A DNA stretch of 64,000 nucleotides from Sagittula salina (GCF_017813235.1 NZ_JAGISH010000005.1:186001-250000), one strand, 5' to 3'; positions 12,231 through 21,052 are shown, numbered from the stretch's first letter. The notes: generated by a model not told the origin, from the letters alone. Numbers and translations: made by a program.

Positions 12231-12355
12231 GCCGCCACCTTGATGACCTGATCCGGGCTGATCCCGTTTGCGTCGAGCGTGTCCTCGAAGGTGTTCAGGG
12301 TCAGGTCGTCCAGAAGGTCAGCTACATGCTGAACGCGCGCGACCGCTCTTCGAAT
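12227..12355 (-). pseudogene. Unrecognised gene fragment, 5' truncated
   Basis: A 42-codon open stretch ending ...VADLLDDLTLNTFEDTLD-ANGISPDQVIKVAA, followed by TGA that overlaps the ATG of the next fragment. The acidic, regular sequence and the coupled stop/start suggest the 3' end of a genuine gene, whose upstream part is lost or frameshifted at a TGA near 12356. No family recognised. Together with the neighbour it looks like the relic of a two-gene accessory operon. Confidence 0.4.
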
Positions 12356-12618
12356 TCATAAAACCGAAGCCTTTCCCGGTGGCCTGGCGTGCCGCCAAGG
12401 CCACGAGCCATCGCCTCATTTCTCGACCATGCCAAGGAAGATGGCTGCGTCTGCGAGGAGCGGATCTTCTTGGATTTGTCCCGTTTATCACCCCAGAGGC
12501 GTCGAGAAAGATCCGGATATTTTGCCGTTAAAGGATGTCATCTATATAGTTTTCCGCCGAGCAACAGACGCTATATATAATTCAATTACGGCAGTCTCGA
12601 CGCTTCGGTTCAAGTTGG

Positions 12619-12689
12619 AGCGGGTAGCGGGAATCGAACCCGCGCGTTCAGCTTGGGAAGCTGACAGGCTACCATTACATCATACCCGC
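12619..12689 (-). tRNA. tRNA-Gly (anticodon CCC)
   Basis: Minus-strand cloverleaf. Acceptor GCGGGTA pairs with TACCCGC. The anticodon arm is TCAGC-TTCCCAA-GCTGA, giving anticodon CCC. The T arm contains GGGTTCGATTCCC. CCA is not encoded. It abuts the accessory scar at 11.6-12.4 kb, a common context for integrations. Confidence 0.95.
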
Positions 12690-12769
12690 CGCTTGGAACC
12701 CTGATCTATGCGATCCCCCGGACAGCGTCAATCGGGGAAATGACACCTGCCGCAAGGATGCCGCCGGTC

Positions 12770-12813
12770 TTCTTTCTGGGTTCTTCCGGGCTTCTTCCGG
12801 GCGTCTTCCGGGT
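12770..12813. repeat. 11-bp tandem repeat, four units, at the 3' end of olsB
   Basis: Units TTCTTTCTGGG, TTCTTCCGGGC, TTCTTCCGGGC and GTCTTCCGGGT. The array runs right up to the olsB stop codon. The unit length is not a multiple of three. Confidence 0.8.
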
Positions 12814-13586
12814 CAGCCGTCCTTTTCCGGCACCAGCGCCGCGCGATCCGGCAGCCGCGCAGCTGCCGCGCGCAGCAGCCTTTGCCGCGACTGTGGAATC
12901 GTCGCGACCTCGACGCCGGTCAGGACGTGCAGCGTCCCCATCTCGCGGTCGATCACCGCATGATCGCTGACCCACCCGCCCATGGCGAGATAGGTTCTCA
13001 GCAGGGGCGGCACCTGCGCCAGTTCGGGCACCGGCGCGCCCTGCAGCGTGCCAAACCGAAAGACCTCCGCCGCGCATTCCCCCGGTCGCCAGCGCATGGG
13101 CGCGCGTGCCCGTGTCGCAAGCAGCGCGAAGGCCCCGGCATAAGCTGCCGGATCGGTGCCGGCGAAGCTGGAACACCCAAAGAGCAACCCGATTCCCCGC
13201 GCATCGACAACCACGGTCATCACCGCCCACGCCAGACGCAGGATATCGGGATCGTGCCAGTCGGGATGCAGGCAGAACCGCCCCATTTCCAGCATGGGGC
13301 GGCCGTAGCTCTCCAGCGCGGAGAGATCGTAGTACCGGGCGGCATAACCGTGGCGAAGGCGCTCCGGCAGCGTCACCTTCATCCGGTAGCAGCAAACAAG
13401 CGCTCCGCTGGCCCGCTCTTCGACCAGTACGTGGGCAAACTCCGGGTCGAACGCATCGCTATCCGCGTCACCCCGCCCAAACACCGTACCGCGCAACGCC
13501 TGCGCCCGAGCCATGTCGGCCTCGCCGCAGGCCAGCCGCACGGCATAGCGCCCCGCCGGGACGCCATCGCTGTCCAAAGGTCTCAT
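12813..13586 (-). CDS. olsB: L-ornithine N-alpha-acyltransferase OlsB (GNAT fold)
   Basis: Catalyses 3-hydroxyacyl-ACP-dependent acylation of ornithine, the first step to the phosphorus-free ornithine lipids common in marine Rhodobacteraceae. 257 aa. The sequence YAVRLACGEADMARAQALRGTVFG opens the GNAT/hemolysin-acyltransferase-like fold, with the conserved EMGRFCLHPDWHDPDILRLAWA block and the LLFGCSSFAGTDPAAYAGAFALL block. Start ATG at 13586; an upstream in-frame ATG would run through the neighbouring bamE stop region and is unlikely. OlsA is not adjacent. The 3' end borders an 11-bp tandem repeat. Confidence 0.85.
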   Translation of the reverse strand: MRPLDSDGVPAGRYAVRLACGEADMARAQALRGTVFGRGDADSDAFDPEFAHVLVEERASGALVCCYRMKVTLPERLRHGYAARYYDLSALESYGRPMLEMGRFCLHPDWHDPDILRLAWAVMTVVVDARGIGLLFGCSSFAGTDPAAYAGAFALLATRARAPMRWRPGECAAEVFRFGTLQGAPVPELAQVPPLLRTYLAMGGWVSDHAVIDREMGTLHVLTGVEVATIPQSRQRLLRAAAARLPDRAALVPEKDG

Positions 13587-13608
13587 GACACCGCCCGTAC
13601 GAGACGCG

Positions 13609-14070
13609 TCAGGTGCTGCCCAGCACGTCACCAAGGTTGATGCCGCCGATATTGCCGAAGAGCTTGCGGACAAAGCCGATATCGCCGTCGGAGGTCTTCG
13701 TCACGCGGCGCGTCAGCGGCACGACGCGGCCATCCTCCAGCCCGTAGGTCACGATATTGTCGACCACGCCCGCCTCGTCGAAGGTGATCGCCACGATGTG
13801 ACGGTCGGTGACCTTCGGCCGCTGCCATGCGAAACTGCGCACTTCCGACTCGATGTAGTAATAGCCGGAATTGTCCAGCACGCCGGTGGCGTTGGGCACG
13901 CCGATCACGTCCTCTACCGTGGCGCGGCTGTCCACGCCGGGTGTGATCTGCTGCAGGTCCTCTTCGGGCGGGAGGTAGCCATGCGTACGGTACTTCGCCG
14001 CGCAGCCCGTCACACCCATCAGTGCGACCGCAACCACACCTACTTTTAGTACTGTCCCGATGGTGCGCAT
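13609..14070 (-). CDS. bamE: Outer-membrane assembly lipoprotein BamE (SmpA/OmlA)
   Basis: Small accessory lipoprotein of the BAM beta-barrel assembly complex, inner leaflet of the outer membrane. 153 aa with a lipoprotein signal (VVAVALMGVTGC, acylated Cys at about 23). It then shows the SmpA/OmlA fold: GYLPPEEDLQQITPGVDSRATVEDVIGVPN, YYYIESEVRSFAWQRPKVTDRHIVAITFD. The C-terminal FVRKLFGNIGGINLGDVLG tail is typical of alphaproteobacterial members. Divergent from the DUF177 gene with about 90 bp between starts. Confidence 0.9.
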   Translation of the reverse strand: MRTIGTVLKVGVVAVALMGVTGCAAKYRTHGYLPPEEDLQQITPGVDSRATVEDVIGVPNATGVLDNSGYYYIESEVRSFAWQRPKVTDRHIVAITFDEAGVVDNIVTYGLEDGRVVPLTRRVTKTSDGDIGFVRKLFGNIGGINLGDVLGST

Positions 14071-14160
14071 TTTCCGGCCCCTCTTGTCTTGGCGAGCTCT
14101 GGCTCGTATCCCGCTTAGAGAAGTTTACCCACGCAAGCAAGATCAGGAAACCCTGCCAAC

Positions 14161-14739
14161 ATGCCCCAGCACGACGCCCCGCGCCCCACAGCCGAGACCC
14201 GCCTGCGCGTCTCTGCCCTCCGGCAGAGCGGCGAGACGCCCTTTCTGCTGGAGCCAGACGCCCAAGCCCGGGCCGACCTCGCGGCCGGTCTCGATATCGA
14301 AGCGGTCAAGAAACTGCGTTTCGAGGGCCGGATCGTGCCGCGTGGCCGCAACGCCTGGGAACTGACCGCAAAGCTCGGTGCCACCGTGGTGCAGTCCTGC
14401 ATCGTCACGCTCGAGCCGGTAACCACCCGCATCGATGCGCCCATCATTCGCCGCTACGTCCCCGCCAGCCAGCTGGCCGAACCGGAGGAAGGCTCCGAGA
14501 TCGAGGTGCCCGAGGACGACAGCCTCGAACCGCTGGGTGAGGTGATTGACCTTCAGACGCTGATGCACGAGGAACTGGCGCTCGCCCTGCCCGCCTATCC
14601 CCGCAAGGAAGGCGTGGCGCTGGATGATGCGCAATTCGCCGCCGACGGCGTGGCGCCGATGACCGATGACGACGTCCGTCCGTTCGCAGGGCTTGCGGCG
14701 CTGAAGGAAAAAATGGAGAAGGGCGACGGGGAAAGCTGA
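14161..14739 (+). CDS. DUF177 / YceD family protein
   Basis: 192-aa member of the DUF177 family, whose E. coli relative YceD is linked to 23S rRNA accumulation and nearly always precedes rpmF. The central block FEGRIVPRGRNAWELTAKLGATVVQSCIVTLEPV is conserved; only one of the usual cysteines is present. The C-terminal half is acidic and ends in AGLAALKEKMEKG. First gene of the DUF177-rpmF-plsX-fabH-ihfA-merR block. Precise biochemical role unknown. Confidence 0.85.
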   Translation: MPQHDAPRPTAETRLRVSALRQSGETPFLLEPDAQARADLAAGLDIEAVKKLRFEGRIVPRGRNAWELTAKLGATVVQSCIVTLEPVTTRIDAPIIRRYVPASQLAEPEEGSEIEVPEDDSLEPLGEVIDLQTLMHEELALALPAYPRKEGVALDDAQFAADGVAPMTDDDVRPFAGLAALKEKMEKGDGES

Positions 14740-14893
14740 GATTCCACTTGCCATTCGGCACGTGCTGCGTATGTTCGCGCGCTCATGAACATGGGCCGGA
14801 ACGCCGGTGTCGGGACCGTCGACAGACGCCCGCCGGACCCCGCCAAAAGAAACACAGGCAGGCTTCACCCTGCAATTCGAGAAAGGTTGAGAC

Positions 14894-15100
14894 ATGGCTG
14901 TCCAACAGAACAAGGTTTCGAAGTCGCGCCGCAACAACCGTCGCGCCCACGACGCACTGACCGCGGCGAACCCGAACGAGTGTGGCAACTGCGGTGAGCT
15001 GAAGCGCCCGCACCACGTGTGCCCGTCCTGCGGCCACTACGCAGAGCGTGAAGTCGTGGCTCAGGCCAACGACGTCGATCTGGACGAAGACGCAGCATAA
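14894..15100 (+). CDS. rpmF: 50S ribosomal protein L32
   Basis: 68-aa large-subunit protein. N-terminus [20 protein letters not shown], then a zinc-ribbon with four cysteines ([21 protein letters not shown]), so this is the C+ zinc-binding form. Preceded by AGGTTGAGAC. Its position between DUF177 and plsX couples ribosome and phospholipid genes, as in many proteobacteria. Confidence 0.97.
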   Translation: MAVQQNKVSKSRRNNRRAHDALTAANPNECGNCGELKRPHHVCPSCGHYAEREVVAQANDVDLDEDAA

Positions 15101-15152
15101 TCGCTGACGTGCGGGGCTCCGCGGCATGACCTCCCGGAAGGACCAAAAGGAC

Positions 15153-16340
15153 ATGGCCGCGTCCCGCGTGGTGATTTCGGTCGACGCCATGGGCGGCGAC
15201 CGTGGGCCGGCGACCGTGGTTGCCGGCATTGCCGATTCTGCCGAGAAGAACCCCGAGATCGCCTTTCTCCTGCATGGCCCCGAAGCCGAGCTTCGTCCCA
15301 TGGTGGAGAAGCGTCGCGAACTCGATGGCCGTGTTACCCTGCACGACGCTCCGGGCGTGGTGTCTATGGAGGACAAGCCGTCCCAGGTGATGCGCAACGG
15401 CAAGGGCACGTCGATGTGGTCAGCGCTGGAATCCGTGCGCGAGGGCGCGGCCACTGTGGCTGTGTCCTGCGGCAACACCGGCGCGCTGATGGCGCTGTCG
15501 ATGATACGCCTGCGCAAGCTGCCGGGCGTCAACCGCCCCGCCATTGCGATTCTCTGGCCTTCCCGCAATCCGCAGGGCTTCAACGTCATGCTCGACGTCG
15601 GTGCCGATATCCGCGCCGATGCCCGCGACCTTCTGCAATACGCGCTGATGGGCGCGTCCTATGCGCGTAACGGCCTGCATCTCGAACGGCCCCGCGTCGG
15701 CCTGCTGAACGTCGGCACAGAGGAACACAAAGGCCGCGCCGAGCTGAAAGAAGCGCACGATCTGATCCGCGCCCATGCCGGACAATCGAACTACGATTTC
15801 ATCGGCTTCGTCGAAGGCGGCGATATCCCCGGCAAGCGCTGCGACGTGATCGTCACCGACGGATTTACCGGCAACGTCGCGCTGAAGACCGGCGAGGGCA
15901 CCGCCTCGCTGATCGGCGATCTCCTGAAGGAGGCCTTCGCCTATTCGCCGCTCTCCCGTATCGCGTCGGTGCTGGCGCTGACCTCGCTCACCCGCCTGAA
16001 AAAGCGTATCGACCCGCGCCGGGTGAACGGCGGCGTCTTTCTCGGGCTGAACGGCATCGTGGTGAAATCGCATGGCTCGGCGGATGCCACCGGCGTATCG
16101 GCGGCGGTAAAGCTCGCCTTCCAGCTGGCACAGTCTGGATTCGGCGAACGGCTTGCCGCGCGGGTGGCCAGCAGCCTGGACAACCCGGACACGCAAGAAA
16201 CCTCCGTCACTCAATCTGGCACTCAGTCTGGCGCCCAAAAAACCGACTTCCAGAAACCGGACGCCCAAAAAACGGACGCTCAGGGTGTTGCGTCTGCCGC
16301 CGCGTCGCAGCAGGATGCCGCCGGGCAGAAGGACGCTTGA
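15153..16340 (+). CDS. plsX: Phosphate acyltransferase PlsX
   Basis: Makes acyl-phosphate from acyl-ACP for PlsY in phosphatidic acid synthesis. 395 aa from the chosen start. The opening VVISVDAMGGDRGPATVVAG is diagnostic, followed by RNGKGTSMWSALESVREG, SCGNTGALMALS and FTGNVALKTGEG. I chose ATG 15153 (AAAGGAC just upstream, the usual N-terminus); ATG 15126 would add nine residues. The enzyme core ends near residue 345. The last roughly 50 residues form a low-complexity Gln/Thr/Asp/Lys/Ala tail (repeated QSG, QKTD and QKPD units) not needed by the family. Four bases separate it from fabH. Confidence 0.95.
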   Translation: MAASRVVISVDAMGGDRGPATVVAGIADSAEKNPEIAFLLHGPEAELRPMVEKRRELDGRVTLHDAPGVVSMEDKPSQVMRNGKGTSMWSALESVREGAATVAVSCGNTGALMALSMIRLRKLPGVNRPAIAILWPSRNPQGFNVMLDVGADIRADARDLLQYALMGASYARNGLHLERPRVGLLNVGTEEHKGRAELKEAHDLIRAHAGQSNYDFIGFVEGGDIPGKRCDVIVTDGFTGNVALKTGEGTASLIGDLLKEAFAYSPLSRIASVLALTSLTRLKKRIDPRRVNGGVFLGLNGIVVKSHGSADATGVSAAVKLAFQLAQSGFGERLAARVASSLDNPDTQETSVTQSGTQSGAQKTDFQKPDAQKTDAQGVASAAASQQDAAGQKDA

Positions 16341-16344
16341 ACAC

Positions 16345-17346
16345 ATGACACCACGCGCCACCGTTATCGGAGTTGGCCACTACCTCCCCGAACGCATCAT
16401 CGAGAACGCGGAATTCGCCGAAGGCCTGCAGGGCGTCGCGCCCGAGACCATCCGCCTGGAGACTTCCGACGACTGGATCCGCTCCCGCTCCGGCATCGAG
16501 CGCCGCCATTTCGCCGCCCCCGGGCAGACGACATCCGACCTCGCCACCCGGGCCGCGCGCGCCGCGCTGGCGGATGCGGGCATTGTCGCAGACGACCTCG
16601 ACGCGATCGTGCTGGCAACCTCGACCGCCGACCTGACCTTCCCCTCCGCCGCAACCATGGTGCAGGCGGAACTGGGGATGACCGGCGGCTTCGCCTTTGA
16701 CGTGCAGGCGGTCTGCGCCGGCTTCATCTATGCGCTGGCCAATGCCAACGCGCTGATCATCTCCGGCCAGGCGAAACGCGTCATGGTCATCGGTGCCGAA
16801 ACCTTCTCGCGGATCATGGACTGGACCGACCGTGGGACCTGCGTATTGTTCGGTGACGGCGCGGGCGCGCTGATCCTCGAAGCGTCGGAGGGCGACGGCA
16901 CCAATGCCGACCGCGGTATCCTGTCGACCGACCTGCATTCCGACGGCCGCTTCCGCGACATCCTCTATGTCGACGGCGGCACCTCCACCGGGCAGTCCGG
17001 GTACCTGAGGATGGAGGGCAAGGAAGTCTTTCGCCACGCGGTGGAAAAACTCGCCTCCACCGCCACGTCCGCCATGGCGAAGATCGGCATGACCGCCGAA
17101 CAACTCGACTGGATCGTGCCGCATCAGGCCAATATCCGCATCATCGCGGGCACCGCAAAGAAACTCGGCCTGTCGATGGACAACGTCGTCACCACGGTGC
17201 AGGACCACGGGAATACCTCTGCTGCCTCGATCCCGCTTGCGCTGTCCGTCGGCAAGGCCCGCGGCCAGATCAAACGGGGCGACGTGGTGGTAACCGAAGC
17301 CATCGGTGGCGGCCTCGCATGGGGAGCGGTGGTCATCCGCTGGTAG
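16345..17346 (+). CDS. fabH: 3-oxoacyl-ACP synthase III (KAS III)
   Basis: Condenses acetyl-CoA with malonyl-ACP to start fatty-acid synthesis. 333 aa, with thiolase-fold catalytic triad Cys in DVQAVCAGFIYAL, His in WIVPHQANIRI and Asn in DHGNTSAASIPLAL. The N-terminus TPRATVIGVGHYLPERI and the C-terminal GGGLAWGAVVIRW are standard. It starts 4 bp after plsX, so it is translationally close-coupled. The much longer open frame upstream overlaps plsX and is not real. Confidence 0.97.
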   Translation: MTPRATVIGVGHYLPERIIENAEFAEGLQGVAPETIRLETSDDWIRSRSGIERRHFAAPGQTTSDLATRAARAALADAGIVADDLDAIVLATSTADLTFPSAATMVQAELGMTGGFAFDVQAVCAGFIYALANANALIISGQAKRVMVIGAETFSRIMDWTDRGTCVLFGDGAGALILEASEGDGTNADRGILSTDLHSDGRFRDILYVDGGTSTGQSGYLRMEGKEVFRHAVEKLASTATSAMAKIGMTAEQLDWIVPHQANIRIIAGTAKKLGLSMDNVVTTVQDHGNTSAASIPLALSVGKARGQIKRGDVVVTEAIGGGLAWGAVVIRW

Positions 17347-17537
17347 GGCCGAGGAGCGGCGCCAAAAACATGCGTTTCTGATATGCCTTTCCATAGCACA
17401 GCCGGATCGGCCATCGCATGTTCAGAATGCAGGCGCAGCGTCACCCTTTGTTAAGGTCCTCGATCCAACCCATTGATATTGACTTGGGAATTGGCACGCG
17501 CATAAGCTGCCGCCAGGCTGCCGGGAGGGAAAAGGCT

Positions 17538-17840
17538 ATGGGGGACAAAACCCTGACGCGTATGGACTTGAGCGAAGCGGTTTTCCGCGAGGTCGGACTG
17601 TCACGCAATGAAAGCGCCGAGTTGGTGGAGGCTGTGCTCCAGCACATGTCCGATGCGCTGGTTGAAGGTGAACAGGTAAAGATTTCGTCCTTCGGGACCT
17701 TCTCCGTCCGGGAGAAAGCCGCGCGGGTGGGCCGCAATCCGAAGACCGGCGAAGAGGTGCCGATCCAGCCGCGCCGCGTGCTGACCTTCCGCCCGTCGCA
17801 CCTGATGAAAGACCGCGTTGCCGCGGGCAACAAAAGCTGA
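17538..17840 (+). CDS. ihfA: Integration host factor subunit alpha
   Basis: 100-aa HU/IHF DNA-bending protein. [26 protein letters not shown] gives the dimerisation helices, and [30 protein letters not shown] gives the beta-arm with the IHF-alpha type [14 protein letters not shown] and the intercalating Pro. The start is preceded by GGGAGGGA. Between fabH and the merR-like gene as in other Rhodobacteraceae; it has its own 190-bp upstream region and so possibly its own promoter. Confidence 0.96.
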   Translation: MGDKTLTRMDLSEAVFREVGLSRNESAELVEAVLQHMSDALVEGEQVKISSFGTFSVREKAARVGRNPKTGEEVPIQPRRVLTFRPSHLMKDRVAAGNKS

Positions 17841-17851
17841 CCCGGTAAGGC

Positions 17852-19666
17852 ATGTCCAAATCGCCCGACGCCTTCCGCACCATCTCCGAAGTCTCGGAAT
17901 GGCTGGAGACACCCGCGCATGTGCTGCGCTTCTGGGAGAGTAAGTTCACCCAGGTGAAGCCGGTGAAACGTGCAGGCGGGCGCCGCTACTACCGCCCTGC
18001 CGACATGGAATTGTTGGGCGGTATCAAGAAGTTGCTCCATGAAGATGGGCTGACCATCAAGGGCGTGCAGAAAGTCCTGCGCGAACAGGGCGTGCGCTAT
18101 GTCGCCACGTTGTCGCCTTCCGTCGATGGCCCCGAAGAGGGGGAGTTGATCGAGGATGCGCCCTTTACAGAGGTGGACAGCACCCCCGGCGAGGTCATCG
18201 CATTCCGCGCTCCTCCGAAGGGCGCGCACCCAGACGTTGCCCCCGACCCTGATCCTGCCCCCGAACCAGATGGGCCCCGCGCCTCCGTGCCGGAGGAGCC
18301 AGAAGAGCCGCAAGGCGTGGCTGATGTCGCGGAGGCAGAAGAGACACCCGAACCGGAGGCGGATGTTTTCCCCGAAGAGGCCGCCCCCGACGCCCTTGGT
18401 GATTTCGTCAGCGAGTCTTCGGAAATTGGTTCGCCCGACCACATCCAAGATGCGCCCATACCCGACCTGCAGCCCGCGCCGACGGAGGCGCCACCGCTCG
18501 CACCCCTTCCGCCGATCGATCCCGACGAAGGGTCACAGACCGAATCGCCCGAGGTGGAGGACACGGAACAGGGCGGCTTTGCCTTCGATCTCGCCGAGGA
18601 TCTCGCGCCCGCACTCTCGACCCCAGACGCAACACCGGACGCAACACCGGACGCAACCGAACGCGAGCCCCTCGACGCCCTTGCCGAGCCGGACCTTCCC
18701 GAATTGGATCCGGTAGAGCAAAGCCTGTCCGATCCGGGCGCGAACCCCGAAAACCTGGACGTCGCAGGGCTCGAGCCGCTCGACATGCTGCCGGAAGCAA
18801 CCGAAACCGAATGGCCGGAGGCCCAGCCAGACCTTCCGCCCCTTCCCGACATCGACACGGAACCCGACGCGCCCGCGCCGGTTGAGGCCGCGATCGGAGC
18901 CGAGGAACCACCTGCGCCAGTTTCCGACGACGACACCCAGGCGGAAACCTCCGAAGAGGCACGGGCAAAGGAACCCGTAGCTGACTTCAAGGACGCACCC
19001 CTGCCGGAAACTCCGGACGAGGAATGGCGCGACGCTTCCCTCTCCGAAGGCCCCGCGGCGATCATGGATACGGATCCCCTGCCGGAGGTCGCCGGAGAAT
19101 TGTGGGGGGACCCCACAGCTACCGACGGACCTCAGCCGGACCAGTCCGACGCGGCTTGGAGCGAGGCCCCCCTACCCGATCCCTCCGCCGAAACCCCGAG
19201 CGACAGGCTTATCTCCGAAGATCCCGCAGCGGCCTTTGACACCGAACCCTTCGCCGAGGCCGATCACGAGGCCGAAGCACCCGCTGGCGAAGTACCCGAT
19301 TCCGATAGCCTCCCCGAAGGGGCAGGCGACGAAGATGCCCAGGCCCTTGCCTACGATTCCGCGTCCGAGGATATCGCGGCTCTGGCCTCCGGGGCGCCGC
19401 TTATGGCCGACCTCGACCCGATCCCGGAACCGGCGCCAACTCCGGCCAGCAACAGGCCGCCCAAAGCGTCGCCGCCCGGCGCGCGGGGCCTGAGCCTGCA
19501 GGACTTCGGCCGACCGGAGGACGCGGGCCCGGACGAAGTCGCCCCCGGCCTTCTGGGTTACGCCGCCCGCGTCCCCGCGCTCTCGCCCGAGGCCGCGGAG
19601 GCCATCGCCCGCCAGTTCCCGGCCCTGCGCGCCCGCCTGCAGCGGCTGACCGGCGACCCGTTCTGA
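17852..19666 (+). CDS. MerR-family regulator with very long acidic tail
   Basis: 604 aa. Residues 1-80 are a MerR winged helix-turn-helix: [59 protein letters not shown]. The remaining roughly 500 residues have no recognisable domain and are rich in Asp, Glu, Pro and Ala. They include a 12-bp in-frame tandem repeat (18626-18658, ATPD units) and loosely repeated APLPE/DPLPE phrases. The last 60 residues become basic and end [19 protein letters not shown]. Relatives after ihfA are typically far shorter. The reading frame is clean with no stops, so the tail is translated. No ligand-binding Cys is evident. Target unknown. Confidence 0.85.
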   Translation: MSKSPDAFRTISEVSEWLETPAHVLRFWESKFTQVKPVKRAGGRRYYRPADMELLGGIKKLLHEDGLTIKGVQKVLREQGVRYVATLSPSVDGPEEGELIEDAPFTEVDSTPGEVIAFRAPPKGAHPDVAPDPDPAPEPDGPRASVPEEPEEPQGVADVAEAEETPEPEADVFPEEAAPDALGDFVSESSEIGSPDHIQDAPIPDLQPAPTEAPPLAPLPPIDPDEGSQTESPEVEDTEQGGFAFDLAEDLAPALSTPDATPDATPDATEREPLDALAEPDLPELDPVEQSLSDPGANPENLDVAGLEPLDMLPEATETEWPEAQPDLPPLPDIDTEPDAPAPVEAAIGAEEPPAPVSDDDTQAETSEEARAKEPVADFKDAPLPETPDEEWRDASLSEGPAAIMDTDPLPEVAGELWGDPTATDGPQPDQSDAAWSEAPLPDPSAETPSDRLISEDPAAAFDTEPFAEADHEAEAPAGEVPDSDSLPEGAGDEDAQALAYDSASEDIAALASGAPLMADLDPIPEPAPTPASNRPPKASPPGARGLSLQDFGRPEDAGPDEVAPGLLGYAARVPALSPEAAEAIARQFPALRARLQRLTGDPF

Positions 19667-19764
19667 CCCTGGCGCCCACCCGGTGCACCCGGCGGAAAGC
19701 ACGCGATTTTCCAGCCAAAAGGGGTTGCGCGCGCCGCCAGATAGAGTAAGAACGCCCAACAAGT

Positions 19765-19841
19765 CGGGCTATGGCGCAGCCTGGTAGCGCGTCCGTCTGG
19801 GGGACGGAAGGTCGCAGGTTCGAGTCCTGCTAGCCCGACCA
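19765..19841 (+). tRNA. tRNA-Pro (anticodon GGG)
   Basis: Acceptor CGGGCTA pairs with TAGCCCG. Anticodon arm TCCGT-CTGGGGG-ACGGA, anticodon GGG. T arm CAGGTTCGAGTCCTG. ACCA encoded at 19838-19841. 77 nt. Confidence 0.96.
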
Positions 19842-19858
19842 AAATACCCCGCCATTTC

Positions 19859-19902
19859 AAAGGGATCCCTCCGCCAATCCGGCATCATGAGGGGTCCCTT
19901 TG
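19859..19902 (+). terminator. Terminator after tRNA-Pro
   Basis: AAAGGGATCCCTC (19859-19871) pairs with GAGGGGTCCCTTT (19889-19901) with one G-T pair and a 17-nt loop, ending in TTT. Confidence 0.65.
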
Positions 19903-19975
19903 GCATGTGGGGCGCTTTGCCCCTTCCCTCTGGCCGGCTGGCCGTTAATAAGGGTCCGACCCCAAGGAGGACCCC

Positions 19976-21052
19976 ATGACCGGCGTATTGGCCAGCCAGC
20001 AGATCGAAGCCCTGATTGCCTCCGGCGCGCTCGTCGCCGACATGGCCTTTGCCGAAGGCCAGGTGCAGCCCGCCAGCCTCGACCTCCGCCTTGGCACCAC
20101 CGCCTACCGCGTGCGGGCCTCCTTCCTCGCGGGCGCGGGCCGCACTATCGCCGACCGCCTTGCAGAATTCGAGATGCACCGGGTCGACCTCACCCCGGGC
20201 GCCGTGCTGGAAAAGGGCTGTGTCTACCTCGTACCGCTGATGGAACGGCTCACCCTGCCCGCCGACATCACCGCCATCGCCAACGCCAAAAGCTCCACCG
20301 GGCGGCTCGACCTGCTCACCCGCGTGATCACTGACGGCGGGACGGAGTTCGACCGCATCGCGCCAGGCTACACCGGCCCGCTTTATGCCGAAATCTGTCC
20401 GCGCAGCTTTTCCGTCCTCGTGAAGCCGGGGATGCGACTGAACCAGATCCGCTTCCGCCACGGGCAGGCCGTTCTGTCCGACGCCGAACTGCGCCGCCTG
20501 CACGACGCGGTCAGCCTCGTCAACGGCGGGGCGGCGGTGATCGATCAGGGGCTGGGCTTTTCCGTCGACCTCGAAACCGGCGCGCAGGGCATCGTCGGCT
20601 ACCGGGCGAAACCGCATACCGGCGTGATCGACCTCGACCGCATCGGCTTTTACGACCCCGCCGACTACTGGGAACCGCTGCGGACCGACAAACGGAGGCT
20701 GATCCTCGACCCGGGCGCATTCTACATCCTCGTCAGCCGCGAGGCGGTCCACATCCCGCCCGCCTACGCGGCCGAGATGGCCCCCTACCTTGCCATGGTG
20801 GGCGAGTTCCGGGTGCATTACGCGGGTTTCTTCGATCCCGGCTTTGGCCATGTGGCGGCGGGCGGCGCGGGCGCGCGCGGCGTGCTGGAAGTGCGCTGCC
20901 ACGAGGCCCCCTTTGTGCTGGAACACGGCCAGACCGTCGGGCGCCTCGTCTATGAACGCATGTCCGAGGTCCCCAAACAGCTTTACGGTCAGGGCATCGC
21001 CTCCAACTACCAGGGCCAGGGGCTGAAACTTTCGAAACACTTTCGTGCCTGA
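19976..21052 (+). CDS. dcd: 2'-deoxycytidine 5'-triphosphate deaminase, tandem-domain form
   Basis: Deaminates dCTP to dUTP for thymidylate synthesis. 358 aa, nearly twice the usual 190. The N-terminal half has GQVQPASLDLRLG and IANAKSSTGRLDLLTRV (the canonical RSS appears as KSS), then the barrel strand GYTGPLYAEI. The C-terminal half repeats the fold: FYILVSREAVHIPPAYAAEMAPY, MVGEFRVHYAGFFDPGFGH, and a GVLEVRCHEAPFVLEHGQTVGRL strand pair, but without a clear active-site serine/glutamate set. This fused form is common in alphaproteobacteria. Start ATG follows AAGGAGGA, an ideal ribosome site. Confidence 0.88.
   Translation: MTGVLASQQIEALIASGALVADMAFAEGQVQPASLDLRLGTTAYRVRASFLAGAGRTIADRLAEFEMHRVDLTPGAVLEKGCVYLVPLMERLTLPADITAIANAKSSTGRLDLLTRVITDGGTEFDRIAPGYTGPLYAEICPRSFSVLVKPGMRLNQIRFRHGQAVLSDAELRRLHDAVSLVNGGAAVIDQGLGFSVDLETGAQGIVGYRAKPHTGVIDLDRIGFYDPADYWEPLRTDKRRLILDPGAFYILVSREAVHIPPAYAAEMAPYLAMVGEFRVHYAGFFDPGFGHVAAGGAGARGVLEVRCHEAPFVLEHGQTVGRLVYERMSEVPKQLYGQGIASNYQGQGLKLSKHFRA

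Noticed and set aside
12268..12531. 87-codon plus-strand frame between the IS5 scar and tRNA-Gly
   Set aside because: No family or RBS. It overlaps the minus-strand gene fragment whose codons look more natural.
19841..19975. Integration site at the 3' end of tRNA-Pro
   Set aside because: No integrase and no repeated tRNA 3' end downstream; only a terminator and dcd follow.
20990..21010. CAGGGCAT match inside dcd as a third copy of the 41-nt element
   Set aside because: Only an 8-11 nt chance match; the ATGTCCCGAGAGG half and the hairpin are absent and the reading frame is uninterrupted.
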